From Paenibacillus chibensis (GTDB lineage: Bacteria; Bacillota; Bacilli; Paenibacillales; Paenibacillaceae): DNA of 64,000 nucleotides. Made by a program: the position numbers and the translations under genes. Of this stretch, positions 35,628-45,031 are shown piece after piece (position 1 is the first letter of the stretch; each line of letters starts with the position of its first letter). The notes beneath the pieces are model-generated. The model worked only from the letters and a program-made list of their open reading frames with translations. It made no database searches and had not been told where the DNA came from. The stretch spans positions 62,001 through 126,000 of the forward strand of contig NZ_BIMK01000003.1 of assembly GCF_004001045.1 (NCBI RefSeq), given 5' to 3'.

Positions 35628-36092
35628 TTACTTCATGTCGGGAAAATCCAGCTGCCGCAGCGCTTCGAATACAATGATCGCCGCCGAGTTGGATAGGTTC
35701 ATCGAGCGCACTTTATCCGTCATCGGCATCCGGATGCAGGTGTCCGGGTTAGCCGCCAGAAGCTCTTCCGGCAGGCCTTTGGTTTCTTTGCCGAACACAA
35801 AGAAATCCCCGTCGCGGAACTCGACATCGGTGTATCTTTTGCTCGCTTTCGTCGATGTGTAGAAAAAGCGGCCTTCCGGATACTTCTCCTGTACCTCGGC
35901 AAAAGAATCATGGTACTCGATCTGAACCGCATACCAGTAATCCAGCCCTGCTCTCTTCAGCTTGGAATCATCGGTACTGAAGCCGAGCGGGCGAACGAGA
36001 TGCAGATGCGCCCCCGTAGCCGCGCAGGTTCTTGCGATGTTGCCGGTGTTTGCCGGTATTTCGGGTTCTACAAGCACGATATGCAGTGCCAT
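35628..36092 (-). CDS. trmL: tRNA (cytidine/uridine-34 2'-O)-methyltransferase
   Basis: 154 residues of the SPOUT superfamily, YibK/CspR group. The three conserved motifs are present: EPEIPANTGNIARTC, FFVFGKETKGLPEEL and IRMPMTDKVRSMNLSNSAA, which build the knotted AdoMet site. The length equals the family norm. The enzyme methylates the wobble-nucleotide ribose of tRNA-Leu isoacceptors in E. coli. It is a single gene between abrB and serC. Confidence 0.95.
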   Translation of the reverse strand: MALHIVLVEPEIPANTGNIARTCAATGAHLHLVRPLGFSTDDSKLKRAGLDYWYAVQIEYHDSFAEVQEKYPEGRFFYTSTKASKRYTDVEFRDGDFFVFGKETKGLPEELLAANPDTCIRMPMTDKVRSMNLSNSAAIIVFEALRQLDFPDMK

Positions 36093-36160
36093 GAATAAAT
36101 CACTCCATCCTCTAGTTATGCATTAATTTATTTTTTTACGCTGCCTTTTCAGTAACGAAA

Positions 36161-36188
36161 AAGCCCTTCGCCATATGGCGAAAGGCTA
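36161..36188 (-). terminator. Terminator after serC
   Basis: AGCCCTTCGCC (36162-36172) with GGCGAAAGGCT (36177-36187), with TTTTTCG following on the minus strand. Confidence 0.8.
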
Positions 36189-36222
36189 TGCGTTCAACAG
36201 GCTGAACCCTTGTCAGCTTGCA

Positions 36223-37311
36223 TTATCCATGACGCTTTTGGAAATCGGCCATGAAATCAACCAGAGCTTTGCAGCTGTCGTAAGGGACCGCGTTATAGAT
36301 CGAGGCGCGCAGACCGCCGACGCTGCGGTGACCCTTCAGACCTACGAAACCTGCCTGCTCCGTTTCCTTGATGAACTGCTTCTCGAGTTCTTCCGATGCC
36401 AGGCGGAACGTCACGTTCATGATCGAACGACTGCCGGCAGCGACAGGACCGCGATAGAAGCCTTCGCTGCTATCGATTATATCATAAATCAAGCCCGCTT
36501 TCTTGCGGTTGGCCTGCTCGACGCCCGCCAGGCCGCCTTGCTCTTCGATCCATCTCAGTACTTCGTTCACCATATAGACAGAGAAAGAAGGAGGCGTATT
36601 GTACAGAGAGTCATTTTTCAAATGCGTGTTATAGCGCAGCATCGTCGGAATATGCTTCGGAGAATCGGCCAGCATGCTTTCGCGCGCGATGACGACCGTC
36701 ACGCCGGAAGGACCCAGGTTTTTCTGAGCGCCCGCATAGATGAAATCGAATTGGTTCGCGTCGAATTCCCGGCATAGAATGTCGCTGGACATATCGGCGA
36801 TCAGCGGTACATTGCCCGTTTTCGGGTACTGCTGATACTGCGTGCCTTCAATCGTCTCGTTGGAAGTGACGTGCAGGTACGCTGCATTGTCCGGGATTTC
36901 GATGCTGCTCAGATCCGGGATGGACATGAACTTGTCTGCTTCCGAAGAAGCCGCGATATGCGTCTCGCCGATCAGCTTCGCTTCCTTGACCGCTTTATCG
37001 GCCCAGCTGCCGGACAAAACATAGCTGGCTGTCTTGCCTTCCGTCAGGAAATTCATCGGAATCATGGCAAACTGCGTGCTGGCTCCGCCCTGCAGGAACA
37101 ATACCTTGTACCCCTCAGGATTGCCGAGCAGCGATAACAGACGGCTTTCCGCTTCATGATGAACTTCCTCATAGACCTTGCCCCGATGAGACATTTCCAT
37201 AATGGACATGCCTGTTCCCCGAAAATCCACAAACTCCGCCTGCGCGCGCGTCAAAACCTCAAGCGGCAGCGCCGCCGGTCCCGCATTGAAATTGTAAGCT
37301 CTCTTGCTCAC
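36223..37311 (-). CDS. serC: Phosphoserine aminotransferase
   Basis: 362 residues, full family length: YNFNAGPAALP at the N-terminus, GGASTQFAMIPMN in the cofactor-phosphate region, and the Schiff-base Lys197 in AGAQKNLGPSG. It converts 3-phosphohydroxypyruvate to phosphoserine in serine synthesis. The start is GTG at 37311, with GGGGAG 5 nt upstream; the longer reading adds 39 residues foreign to the family. A good sigma-A promoter lies 40 nt upstream. No serA or serB is adjacent. Confidence 0.96.
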   Translation of the reverse strand: MSKRAYNFNAGPAALPLEVLTRAQAEFVDFRGTGMSIMEMSHRGKVYEEVHHEAESRLLSLLGNPEGYKVLFLQGGASTQFAMIPMNFLTEGKTASYVLSGSWADKAVKEAKLIGETHIAASSEADKFMSIPDLSSIEIPDNAAYLHVTSNETIEGTQYQQYPKTGNVPLIADMSSDILCREFDANQFDFIYAGAQKNLGPSGVTVVIARESMLADSPKHIPTMLRYNTHLKNDSLYNTPPSFSVYMVNEVLRWIEEQGGLAGVEQANRKKAGLIYDIIDSSEGFYRGPVAAGSRSIMNVTFRLASEELEKQFIKETEQAGFVGLKGHRSVGGLRASIYNAVPYDSCKALVDFMADFQKRHG

Positions 37312-37350
37312 GATAACTCCCCATCCTCTCTCTGTAACTGATTTTATAAA

Positions 37351-37379
37351 ATGATAGCAGGTATATCGGAGGGCATCAA
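37351..37379 (-). promoter_or_regulatory. Sigma-A promoter of serC
   Basis: On the minus strand TTGATG (37374-37379), a 17-nt spacer and TATCAT (37351-37356). It predicts a leader of about 33 nt. Confidence 0.65.
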
Positions 37380-37554
37380 GTACCAAAATGCACAAGCAAT
37401 GATCCTCCGCTTCGTCATCCCTTTCCATTCCACTTTAGCACATTTCTTTTACTCTTATAAAGCTTTACAGAAATAAAATCTAGAGGTTGTCTGCGTACAC
37501 GAGGGGATGGACCCGCGGGACCAGAGAACCGGTGGCGATAAGCGGCTGATAAAC

Positions 37555-37584
37555 GAAAAAACCCGTCCGCCAGGGGCGGACAGG
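37555..37584 (-). terminator. Terminator after catalase
   Basis: CCCGTCCGCC (37562-37571) with GGCGGACAGG (37575-37584), and seven T after it on the minus strand. Confidence 0.85.
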
Positions 37585-37602
37585 CATGATTGATGTTCGT
37601 TT

Positions 37603-39231
37603 TTAATATGGATCGGCCTCATGGCCCAAGCGTTCCGCGTCTTGAACCGCCGCCTTGCGCTGGTCTACCTGCGCCGTTTGAGCGGTGTTCTTCAGCCCTT
37701 CCGCGACTCTGCGGCCGTAATCCTCGTCCGCCCGGGTAAAAAACTCCACCATCTGGTCCTGAATCGCCCGGTCGCACTGTTTAAGCGCATCCACGAGATT
37801 ATTAACGAGGTCTTCGCGCTCCCACTCCTCAAAAGCCCGGTAGGTATGCCCGGCCTGCTGAAAATCATTGGCCCGCTCGATTCTCTTGCGCTGGAGCTTC
37901 GCATGGTATTCAGGCTCGTAAGGCTTCGCATGCTGCTCTGCTTCCACAAGCCCGTCCGTCATGGATGGCTCATAATCCACATGCGGACTCTGCTCGGGTG
38001 CCATGTCCACAAAATACTGCATTTGCCCGGCACGCTGATTGGTAGCTACACGCTTCTTCGGCGCGTTGATCGGCAACTGAAGGTAGTTTGTACCTACGCG
38101 GTAACGCTGCGTGTCTGAATACGAGAACGTGCGTCCCTGAAGCAGCTTGTCGTCCGAGAAGTCGAGACCATCGACGAGCACCCCGGTGCCGAAGGCGGCC
38201 TGCTCCACTTCGTTATAGTAGTTTTCCGGATTCCGGTCGAGCACCATTTTGCCCACTTTCAAAAAAGGAAACTGTTCTTCCGGCCACAGCTTGGTCGGAT
38301 CGAGCGGATCAAAATCAAGCTCCGGATGATCATCGTCGCTCATAATCTGTACGCACAGCTCCCATTCCGGGTAATCTCCCCGTTTGATCGCCTCGTACAG
38401 ATCCTGGGTCGCGTGGCTATCGTTCATGCCCTGGATCGCACTTGCCTCGCCCTGGGTCAGGTTCTTGATCCCCTGCTGCAGCGGCTCCCAGTGGTATTTC
38501 ACGAGCACCGCTTGCCCTTCCGCATTGACCCATTTGTACGTATTCACGCCCGAGCCCTGCATCTGACGGTAGTTGGCCGGGATTCCCCACGGCGAATAGA
38601 CGAACGTAATCATATGGACCGCTTCAGGCGATCTGGACACGAAATCGAACATGCCTACCGGACCCGGTACATTGGACACCGGATCGGGTTTGAACGCATG
38701 CACCATATCGGGGAATTTCAACGGATCGCGGATAAAAAAGATTTTAAGGTTATTACCCACGAGGTCCCAGTTCCCCTCCTCGGTATAAAATTTCACCGCG
38801 AAGCCGCGCGGATCGCGCAGCGTCTCTGGAGAGCCCGTCCCGTGTATAACGGTCGAAAACCGTACGAACACGGGCGTCCGTTTGCCCTTCACCTGAAACA
38901 GCTTGGCCCGGGTATACTTGGATACCGGCTCCCCGCCTACGCTGCCGTAGCTCTCAAAATAACCATGCGCTCCCGCTCCTCGGGCGTGAACGACTCGCTC
39001 TGGCGGACGCTCCCGGTCGAAGTGGGTGATTTTCTCGAGAAAATGATAATTCTCCAGCGTTACCGGTCCGCGGCTGCCTACCGTCCGCACATTCTGATTA
39101 TCATGGATCGGATGTCCCTGGCGGTCGGTCAGCGTTTTCTCCTGCTCGATCTCCCCCGCCGTGCTTCCGGCCATTGCGCGTTCTTGCTCCAGCCCATCGC
39201 GTCCCTGTTGGTCGTTGTCATGCTCCAGCAT
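37603..39231 (-). CDS. Catalase, haem type
   Basis: 542 residues of monofunctional haem catalase. The active-site stretch [20 protein letters not shown] contains the essential distal His, [12 protein letters not shown] carries the Asn, and the proximal haem Tyr lies in [15 protein letters not shown]. An N-terminal charged extension ([12 protein letters not shown]...) precedes the core, and a helical tail of about 60 residues follows. It decomposes hydrogen peroxide in the cytoplasm or spore. AGGAGTG precedes the ATG. I find no clear PerR box upstream. Confidence 0.95.
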   Translation of the reverse strand: MLEHDNDQQGRDGLEQERAMAGSTAGEIEQEKTLTDRQGHPIHDNQNVRTVGSRGPVTLENYHFLEKITHFDRERPPERVVHARGAGAHGYFESYGSVGGEPVSKYTRAKLFQVKGKRTPVFVRFSTVIHGTGSPETLRDPRGFAVKFYTEEGNWDLVGNNLKIFFIRDPLKFPDMVHAFKPDPVSNVPGPVGMFDFVSRSPEAVHMITFVYSPWGIPANYRQMQGSGVNTYKWVNAEGQAVLVKYHWEPLQQGIKNLTQGEASAIQGMNDSHATQDLYEAIKRGDYPEWELCVQIMSDDDHPELDFDPLDPTKLWPEEQFPFLKVGKMVLDRNPENYYNEVEQAAFGTGVLVDGLDFSDDKLLQGRTFSYSDTQRYRVGTNYLQLPINAPKKRVATNQRAGQMQYFVDMAPEQSPHVDYEPSMTDGLVEAEQHAKPYEPEYHAKLQRKRIERANDFQQAGHTYRAFEEWEREDLVNNLVDALKQCDRAIQDQMVEFFTRADEDYGRRVAEGLKNTAQTAQVDQRKAAVQDAERLGHEADPY

Positions 39232-39368
39232 TGTTCACACTCCTGTTGTATGTAATATTCATTTGGTTAATGTGTCCAATGGGGGGTGAAGGTATGCGGG
39301 AGGCGGGGTTGTGACCCAGGTGAGAACTCCGATGGACGCTCCATGAATGAACGTTGCTGCAATCGCTG

Positions 39369-39420
39369 TTGTCACCCGGATCATTTTGATTGAATGTTAT
39401 AGGTATCATCCGGGCGACAA
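39369..39420. repeat. Long inverted repeat upstream of catalase
   Basis: TTGTCACCCGGAT at 39369-39381 pairs with ATCCGGGCGACAA at 39408-39420, 13 positions with a single wobble and a 26-nt loop. It lies about 140-190 nt upstream of the catalase start. It has no T-run, so it is not a simple terminator. The rest of the gap 39232-39593 shows nothing else but the glnA terminator. Confidence 0.5.
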
Positions 39421-39550
39421 AGGCGAACGCTGTCGCTTTTTTCGCAATCGTTCATTCTCTGCGCTGCTGGGTGCTTATAGTTTCATTGGGATCGACCTTC
39501 TTGAATTAATGACCTACACGTCCTTCCGACGAAAAACTTGTCGTACACAA

Positions 39551-39579
39551 AAAAAGACTGCCCCTTACGGGACAGTCTT
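39551..39579 (-). terminator. Terminator after glnA
   Basis: AAGACTG (39554-39560) and CCC pair with GGG and CAGTCTT (39573-39579), loop TTAC, followed by a T-run on the minus strand. Confidence 0.85.
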
Positions 39580-39593
39580 CTTATGACGCAGGA

Positions 39594-41018
39594 TTAGCAG
39601 TCGAAATACAGGCTGTATTCATGCGGATGAATGCGGATGGAAACGGCTTTCGCTTCGCCGCGTTTCAGGTCGATGAAGTTATCGATGAATTCTTTGGTGA
39701 ACACGTCGCCTTCCAGCAGGAACTCATAGTCGGCTTTCAAAGCGTCAAGCGCTTCGTCCAGCGTTCCAGGCACGCTGCGGATTTGCGATTTTTGATCGTC
39801 GCTCAGCTCATAGATATTTTTGTCCATCGGACCGTATCCGAGCTCAACCGGATTGATTTTACGCTTGATGCCGTCGAGGCCGGCCATCAGCATTGCGGAG
39901 AATGCCAGGTAAGGGTTCGCGGTGGAGTCCGGTGTGCGGAACTCGATACGGCAGCCTTTTGGCGTGACGGCAGCGACCGGAATGCGGATTGCCGCTGAAC
40001 GGTTCCCTTTGGAGAATACCAGGTTTACCGGTGCTTCATAGCCTGGAACCAGGCGTTTGTAAGAGTTCGTCGACGGGTTGGTCAGAGCCAGCAGTGCAGG
40101 CGCATGGTACAGGATTCCGCCGATGTAATGCAGCGCCATTTCGCTCAGGTTGGCATAGGCACCTTTTTCGTAGAACAAAGGCGTGTCGCCGTTAAAGATG
40201 GATTGGTGAACGTGCATCCCGCTTCCGTTGTCTCCAAAGAGAGGCTTCGGCATAAAGGTTGCCACTTTGCCATACTGACGGGCGGTGTTGTGCACGATAT
40301 ATTTGTATACGAGCAGGTTATCTGCTGTTTTCTTGAGGGTATCGAAACGGAAATTGATCTCAGCCTGACCAGCGGTAGCCACTTCATGGTGATGGCGTTC
40401 CACGCGCAGTCCTGCTTCTTCAAGCAAACGGCACATTTCGCTGCGGATGTCCTGCTGCGTATCGACAGGAGCGACCGGAACATATCCGCCTTTCACGCCT
40501 ACCTTAAAGCCCAGGTTGCCGCCTTCCTCTTTACGGTTCGTGTTCCATGCTGCTTCTTCGGAATCCACATAGAAGGAAGAGCTGTTCATGCCGCTTTCGT
40601 AACGGACATCATCGAAAATGAAAAACTCGGACTCCGGCGCGAAAAATGCTGCTGTGCCAACGCCGCAGGCTTGCAGGTACTCTTCGGCTTTCGCTGCAAT
40701 GCTGCGCGGATCGCGCTCGTAACGTTCCCCGTCCGGCGTATAAATGTTGCACATAATGTTCAATGTCGGATGCGCGGTGAAAGGATCAACGTATGCCGCA
40801 TCAGGATCAGGCATCATAACCATGTCGGATTCTTCGATTCCACGGAAACCCTGGATGGAAGAGCCGTCAAACGCCACTCCGTTCACAAACGTTTCTTCAT
40901 CCACTTCTTTAGCAGGCAAAGAAATGTGATGGGCACGGCCAGACAAATCTACAAAGCGAAAATCTACCCACTCAATTGCATTATCCTTGATTGTTTTCAA
41001 CACGTTTTCAACCGACAT
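39594..41018 (-). CDS. glnA: Glutamine synthetase, type I (beta-like subgroup)
   Basis: 474 residues. Family motifs include FDGSSIQGF, the ATP/metal region APESEFFIFD, HHHEVATAGQAE, FGDNGSGMHVHQS and NRSAAIRIP. Unlike the 444-residue enzyme of Bacillus glnRA operons, the length and internal sequence follow the E. coli-like beta form. The adenylylation-loop Tyr is kept (Tyr403 in MDKNIYELSDD). The enzyme makes glutamine from glutamate, ammonia and ATP. The ATG at 41018 has GGGAGGA upstream. No glnR precedes it. It has its own promoter and a GlnR/TnrA-like operator. A second, alpha-type enzyme is probably encoded elsewhere. Confidence 0.93.
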   Translation of the reverse strand: MSVENVLKTIKDNAIEWVDFRFVDLSGRAHHISLPAKEVDEETFVNGVAFDGSSIQGFRGIEESDMVMMPDPDAAYVDPFTAHPTLNIMCNIYTPDGERYERDPRSIAAKAEEYLQACGVGTAAFFAPESEFFIFDDVRYESGMNSSSFYVDSEEAAWNTNRKEEGGNLGFKVGVKGGYVPVAPVDTQQDIRSEMCRLLEEAGLRVERHHHEVATAGQAEINFRFDTLKKTADNLLVYKYIVHNTARQYGKVATFMPKPLFGDNGSGMHVHQSIFNGDTPLFYEKGAYANLSEMALHYIGGILYHAPALLALTNPSTNSYKRLVPGYEAPVNLVFSKGNRSAAIRIPVAAVTPKGCRIEFRTPDSTANPYLAFSAMLMAGLDGIKRKINPVELGYGPMDKNIYELSDDQKSQIRSVPGTLDEALDALKADYEFLLEGDVFTKEFIDNFIDLKRGEAKAVSIRIHPHEYSLYFDC

Positions 41019-41094
41019 GATCTCTTCCTCCCAATATCCGAACATTAACCCACATATTCAGTGCAAACGTTCAGTATCTAATATTTATGTCGTC

Positions 41095-41124
41095 ATTATA
41101 AAACGAAAAACCTGACATCGTCAA
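41095..41124 (-). promoter_or_regulatory. Sigma-A promoter of glnA
   Basis: On the minus strand TTGACG (41119-41124), 18 nt, TATAAT (41095-41100). The -35 lies inside a palindrome, CCTGACAT (41111-41118) with ATGTCAGG (41130-41137). Confidence 0.7.
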
Positions 41125-41153
41125 TATCCATGTCAGGTATTTTTTTTAATTTG

Positions 41154-41170
41154 TGTTAGGTATCCTCACA
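41154..41170. promoter_or_regulatory. GlnR/TnrA-type operator upstream of glnA
   Basis: TGTTA, seven nt, TCACA: a perfect fit to the nitrogen-regulator consensus TGTNA-N7-TNACA. It lies about 30 nt upstream of the glnA -35, a position suited to TnrA activation or to the upstream GlnR site. Confidence 0.65.
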
Positions 41171-41206
41171 CCTTTAGGCGATTACCCATTTAAAGCGCAA
41201 CAAACA

Positions 41207-41239
41207 GCCTGCCTAGCGGTTTGCACCAGCTTGGCAGGC
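41207..41239 (-). terminator. Terminator after DAHP synthase
   Basis: GCCTGCCTAGC (41207-41217) with GCTTGGCAGGC (41229-41239), one mismatch, followed by TGTTTGTTG on the minus strand. Confidence 0.6.
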
Positions 41240-41269
41240 CTATATAGGTGTTAGTTATGAATAAACAAT

Positions 41270-42322
41270 TTAGACGACAAAGGCCTCTGCAGGCGCTTTT
41301 TCCGTGTTGAAGGTCCGGCCGACGAGCGGTGCCAGCTTCTCCAGATCCTTCAGCAGTGCCGCGAATTGATCCGGGAACAGAGACTGCACCCCGTCCCCCG
41401 TCATCGAGTTATCCGGATCGGTATGCATTTCAATGATAAGGCCGTTCGCCCCCGCAGCCACGGATGCTTTGGACATCGGTTCTACCAGTTCGCGGCGTCC
41501 TGTGCCATGGCTCGGGTCAGAAATGACCGGCAAGTGGCTCAGCTGCTGTAATACCGGGATCGCGGACAGGTCGAGCGTATTGCGAGTGTAGCTCTCGAAC
41601 GTACGGATTCCGCGTTCGCATAGCATGACGTTCGGGTTGCCGCCTGCCAGAATATACTCTGCTGCGTTCAGAAGCTCATCATATGTCGCGCTGAAACCGC
41701 GTTTCAGCAGAACCGGCTTACCGCAGGTTCCGAGCTTGCGCAGCAGGTCGAAGTTCTGCATATTCCGGGTGCCGACCTGCAAAATATCGGCGTATTCCGC
41801 GCAGATATCGACATACTCCGGTGTCATGACCTCGGTAATCGTCAGCAGGCCATGCTTTTGACCGGCTTCCGCCATCATGATCAAGCCTTCCACGCCCACG
41901 CCTTGGAAGCTGTAAGGACCGGTACGGGGCTTAAAGGCTCCGCCGCGGAGCACCTGTCCGCCCGCCGCTTTCACAAGCGCCGCGATCTCATCAATTTGCT
42001 TTGGCGATTCAACCGCGCATGGACCGCCCATGATAACCAGTTCTTCGCCGCCGATCTTCACGCCTTTAATATCGATCACCGTGTTTTCCGGATGAAAATC
42101 ACGGCTGGCCAATTTGTACGATTTGGTAATCTTCACTACATTCTCAACGCCTTTCATCTGCCGCAAATGCTCTGCGATGACTGGATCCACTTGACCGATC
42201 AAACCGATCACCGTACGATCCGAACCTCTGGAAATGGAGGCTTGAAGCCCGTTCTTCTTAATGACCCGCACGATATCCTGAATTTGCTCCTCCGGAGTCG
42301 TGTTGGAAGTAATAACGATCAT
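41270..42322 (-). CDS. aroF: 3-deoxy-7-phosphoheptulonate (DAHP) synthase, type I-beta
   Basis: 350 residues. An N-terminal ferredoxin-like regulatory domain (about 1-85) precedes the catalytic barrel ([45 protein letters not shown]). There is no chorismate mutase domain. The enzyme condenses phosphoenolpyruvate with erythrose 4-phosphate, the entry to aromatic amino acid synthesis, and the N-domain gives feedback control in related enzymes. The ATG at 42322 lies 8 nt after GAAAGGAA; an ATG at 42331 is too close. It is a lone gene with its own promoter. Confidence 0.95.
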   Translation of the reverse strand: MIVITSNTTPEEQIQDIVRVIKKNGLQASISRGSDRTVIGLIGQVDPVIAEHLRQMKGVENVVKITKSYKLASRDFHPENTVIDIKGVKIGGEELVIMGGPCAVESPKQIDEIAALVKAAGGQVLRGGAFKPRTGPYSFQGVGVEGLIMMAEAGQKHGLLTITEVMTPEYVDICAEYADILQVGTRNMQNFDLLRKLGTCGKPVLLKRGFSATYDELLNAAEYILAGGNPNVMLCERGIRTFESYTRNTLDLSAIPVLQQLSHLPVISDPSHGTGRRELVEPMSKASVAAGANGLIIEMHTDPDNSMTGDGVQSLFPDQFAALLKDLEKLAPLVGRTFNTEKAPAEAFVV

Positions 42323-42471
42323 GATTACCATTCCTTTCTGTATTCAAGCGCAGAGCTTGCTGCGCAGCCTTGATATTTTTTAAATCGAGCATTCCGCAGA
42401 AACAACAACATCGCCCAGTCACTAATTTACTTAGACGCGTTTTAGCTTTTAAGCTTTTAATCACTAAAGCA

Positions 42472-42500
42472 ACTATATCGTATTCATCCTGTTACGTCAA
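42472..42500 (-). promoter_or_regulatory. Sigma-A promoter of DAHP synthase
   Basis: On the minus strand TTGACG (42495-42500), 17 nt, TATAGT (42472-42477). The predicted leader of about 140 nt is long, but I see no T-box, attenuator or leader peptide in it. Confidence 0.7.
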
Positions 42501-42525
42501 GACCAAGTCTGCATAATACGCAAAA

Positions 42526-42553
42526 ACAGGCCTTCCCCTAAGGGAAAGCCTGT
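42526..42553 (-). terminator. Terminator after ispH
   Basis: ACAGGCCTTCCC (from 42526) pairs with GGGAAAGCCTGT (to 42553), one mismatch, followed by TTTTTG on the minus strand. Confidence 0.8.
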
Positions 42554-42566
42554 AATTAGACGGAAC

Positions 42567-43511
42567 TTACTTATTAGCCCTCACCGGTGGCAGCAGCTTG
42601 CTCATGTTCACGGTCCGCTTGATCTCCCACGTGTCCGGATTACTTGGATCATACTGCTCCAAATAGGTGATGACTTCTTTGGTAATCGGCGTCGGCGTAG
42701 ATGCCCCGGAGGTGACGGCCACTTTCGTGATGCCTTCCAGCCATTCACGTTTAAGTTCGGTAATATCCGCGATCCGGTGGGCATTGACATGGGCGATCTC
42801 TTCGGATACCTGTGCCAAGCGGTTCGAGTTGTTGCTGCGCGGATCCCCGACAACGATGACCAGATCGGCCTGACCGGCCTGCTCTGCCACCGCTTCCTGA
42901 CGCACTTGGGTCGCCAGGCAGATCTCATTGTGCACTTCAGCTGAAGGGTACAGCTCCAGCAGTCGTTTTACGATATGCTTAATATCCCACTGGCTCATGG
43001 TCGTCTGATTCGTAATGATGATGCGTGAAGAGGTTACCTTCAGTTCGGCAATCTCCTCTTCCTTTTCGATCAGATGCACGTGATCAGGCGCAATGCCGAT
43101 GGCACCTTCCGGCTCCGGATGGCCCTTTTTACCGATATAAATAACCTCGTACCCGTCGGCCACTTTTTCACGGATCAGGTCATGCGTCTTGGTCACGTCC
43201 GGACAGGTCGCATCGACCGTCGTCAGGCCTTTATCGCGGGCCATTTTACGAACCTCAGGCGATACGCCGTGAGCCGTGAAAATCACCGTTCCTTTATCCA
43301 CCTGATTGAGAATGTCCAGCCGGTTCGCTCCGTCGAGCGTAATGATGCCCTCGTCCTCGAACGAGTTCGTGACATGACTATTATGAACAATCATGCCGAG
43401 TATATATATAGGGCGCGGGAGATCTAGATTTTGCGCAGCCTGGCGCGCTAGCACCATGGCATCCACGACGCCGTAACAGTAACCCCGCGGTGATATTTTA
43501 ATGACTTCCAT
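42567..43511 (-). CDS. ispH: 4-hydroxy-3-methylbut-2-enyl diphosphate reductase
   Basis: 314 residues. The three iron-sulfur ligands are Cys12 (GYCYGV), Cys103 (ATCPDVTK) and Cys198 (EICLATQ). The substrate histidines occur in VHNSHV and TAHGVSP, and the TSGASTPTP loop is intact. It performs the last step of the MEP isoprenoid pathway, giving IPP and DMAPP. AGGTGA precedes the ATG by 9 nt. It is a single gene with its own terminator. Confidence 0.96.
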   Translation of the reverse strand: MEVIKISPRGYCYGVVDAMVLARQAAQNLDLPRPIYILGMIVHNSHVTNSFEDEGIITLDGANRLDILNQVDKGTVIFTAHGVSPEVRKMARDKGLTTVDATCPDVTKTHDLIREKVADGYEVIYIGKKGHPEPEGAIGIAPDHVHLIEKEEEIAELKVTSSRIIITNQTTMSQWDIKHIVKRLLELYPSAEVHNEICLATQVRQEAVAEQAGQADLVIVVGDPRSNNSNRLAQVSEEIAHVNAHRIADITELKREWLEGITKVAVTSGASTPTPITKEVITYLEQYDPSNPDTWEIKRTVNMSKLLPPVRANK

Positions 43512-43565
43512 GCGCTGACTTCACCTGCTTTCTCATGCTTACAAGCTATCGACATCCATTATACC

Positions 43566-45029
43566 CTATTCGAGGGGCGTCGGAAAGACGATGGGCAGCC
43601 AAATGACGAAGGTCGTTCCCTCGCCGCGCGTCGTGACCACTTCCACCGAGCCCTCCATTTCGTCGATGATCCATTTGGCGATGGACAGGCCCAGGCCGAT
43701 GCCTTCGGTCACGCCGCGGGATTGGTCCGCACGGTAAAACCGCTCGAAAATATGAGGCACTTCCTCTTTGTCCATACCGATTCCCGTATCGCTGATCCGG
43801 ATACCGACTTGGTTCTGGTAAATGAACGCATCAAACGTTACCTGGCCTTCTGGCGTGTACTTGAATGCATTTTCGATAAAAATGAACAGCATCTGCTGCA
43901 TGTAATCCTTGTTGCCGTTTACATAAATACCGTTCAGCACGGAAAAATCACCCGTAATCCACTCCGCCGTACGCGGAAGCATTTGCGCCCTCCGGGCGAC
44001 CTCCTCCACGAGAATCTCGAGCGGAACAGGCTCCTTCTCAAAAGTACGCCCCGTGTCCGCACGGGCCAGGGACAGCATGTCGCTGACCAATCGGCTCATC
44101 CGCTTGGATTCGTCCGCAATATCGCTGATCGCTTCCATCGACATCGTATGCATCGTCGCTTCGTCCAAATTCGGTCGTTCAGCCGCGTCCTTGCTCCACA
44201 TTTTTTGCAGCAGATCCACGTTTCCGCGGATGGTGGTCAGCGGCGTCCGCAGCTCATGGGAGGCGTCCGAGACGAACCGACGCTGCGTCGCATAGGATTC
44301 CTCAAGATTTTTATAAAAGCCTTCCATCCGGCCCAGCATCTTATTCACCGTATTGATCAATTGCCCAATCTCATCCTGCGGCCCGTCGTAAGCGATCCGC
44401 ACGCTCAAGTCTGCTCCGTTCTGAATCTGGTCGGCAGCCTCGATGACTTTGCCGATCGGCGCCATCGATTTGCGGGCCAGGAAAAGGCCGAAGGTGGTGG
44501 CCATGAGGATCATGATGGTGGCACTTATGACAAGAATACTCCGGAGAAGCCTTAAGAGTTCTTCTTCGTGACCAATGAAAATGCCGAGCTGAAGAAACCC
44601 AATGACTTTATCCTGAATGACATATGCTTTTTGATAAACCAGAAAAGGATTCCCATTCAGACGTATTGTCTCAAACTGGTTTACCTTTGCTGCATTTTTC
44701 TCACTAGGTACAGGGAATGTACTTTTTAATTTGTTCAAATTATCTGTGATGATGTTTTGATTGTTAATATAATCATGAAGCTGCCCATAAACTTGAGAAG
44801 AATAAAACTCGGAGCTAGTGCTAAGCCCCATTGAATCAAATTTGAATCCTCCTCTTGATACATCTAAATAAAGATTTGGCTTGATTTGACTACTTTGTTC
44901 CCTAAGCGTATCCTTCACCTTCGAAAACGTATAATAATGCACGACCGCATACAAGGCTGACCCGAACAAAATCAGCGACACTGCCAAAATGCAGGTATAC
45001 CAGGCCGTAAGCCGGAGTCGTATGGACAT
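43566..45029 (-). CDS. Sensor histidine kinase, HAMP/HisKA type
   Basis: 487 residues: membrane segment at about 8-30, an extracellular sensor of some 130 residues, a second segment (about 163-185), HAMP, HisKA with the phospho-His in VSDASHELRTPLTTIRGNVD, and HATPase (NAFKYTPEGQVTF; DTGIGMDKEEVPHIFERFYR). It lies 2 nt after its regulator gene. The DNA for the extracellular domain (about 44600-44935) is clearly more AT-rich than the rest, as if the sensor had been exchanged. The ligand is unknown; the neighbouring htrA and liaFSR suggest an envelope signal. Confidence 0.94.
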   Translation of the reverse strand: MSIRLRLTAWYTCILAVSLILFGSALYAVVHYYTFSKVKDTLREQSSQIKPNLYLDVSRGGFKFDSMGLSTSSEFYSSQVYGQLHDYINNQNIITDNLNKLKSTFPVPSEKNAAKVNQFETIRLNGNPFLVYQKAYVIQDKVIGFLQLGIFIGHEEELLRLLRSILVISATIMILMATTFGLFLARKSMAPIGKVIEAADQIQNGADLSVRIAYDGPQDEIGQLINTVNKMLGRMEGFYKNLEESYATQRRFVSDASHELRTPLTTIRGNVDLLQKMWSKDAAERPNLDEATMHTMSMEAISDIADESKRMSRLVSDMLSLARADTGRTFEKEPVPLEILVEEVARRAQMLPRTAEWITGDFSVLNGIYVNGNKDYMQQMLFIFIENAFKYTPEGQVTFDAFIYQNQVGIRISDTGIGMDKEEVPHIFERFYRADQSRGVTEGIGLGLSIAKWIIDEMEGSVEVVTTRGEGTTFVIWLPIVFPTPLE

Positions 45030-45031
45030 GT

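Noticed and set aside
39347..39586. 79-codon plus-strand frame between catalase and glnA
   Set aside because: It has no ribosome site, runs through an inverted repeat and the glnA terminator, and has no plausible product.
40104..41048. 314-codon plus-strand frame opposite glnA
   Set aside because: It is a shadow of glutamine synthetase, with no start signals.
42323..42471. Attenuator or T-box before DAHP synthase
   Set aside because: The leader is long, but I find no T-box sequence, leader peptide or terminator-antiterminator pair in it.
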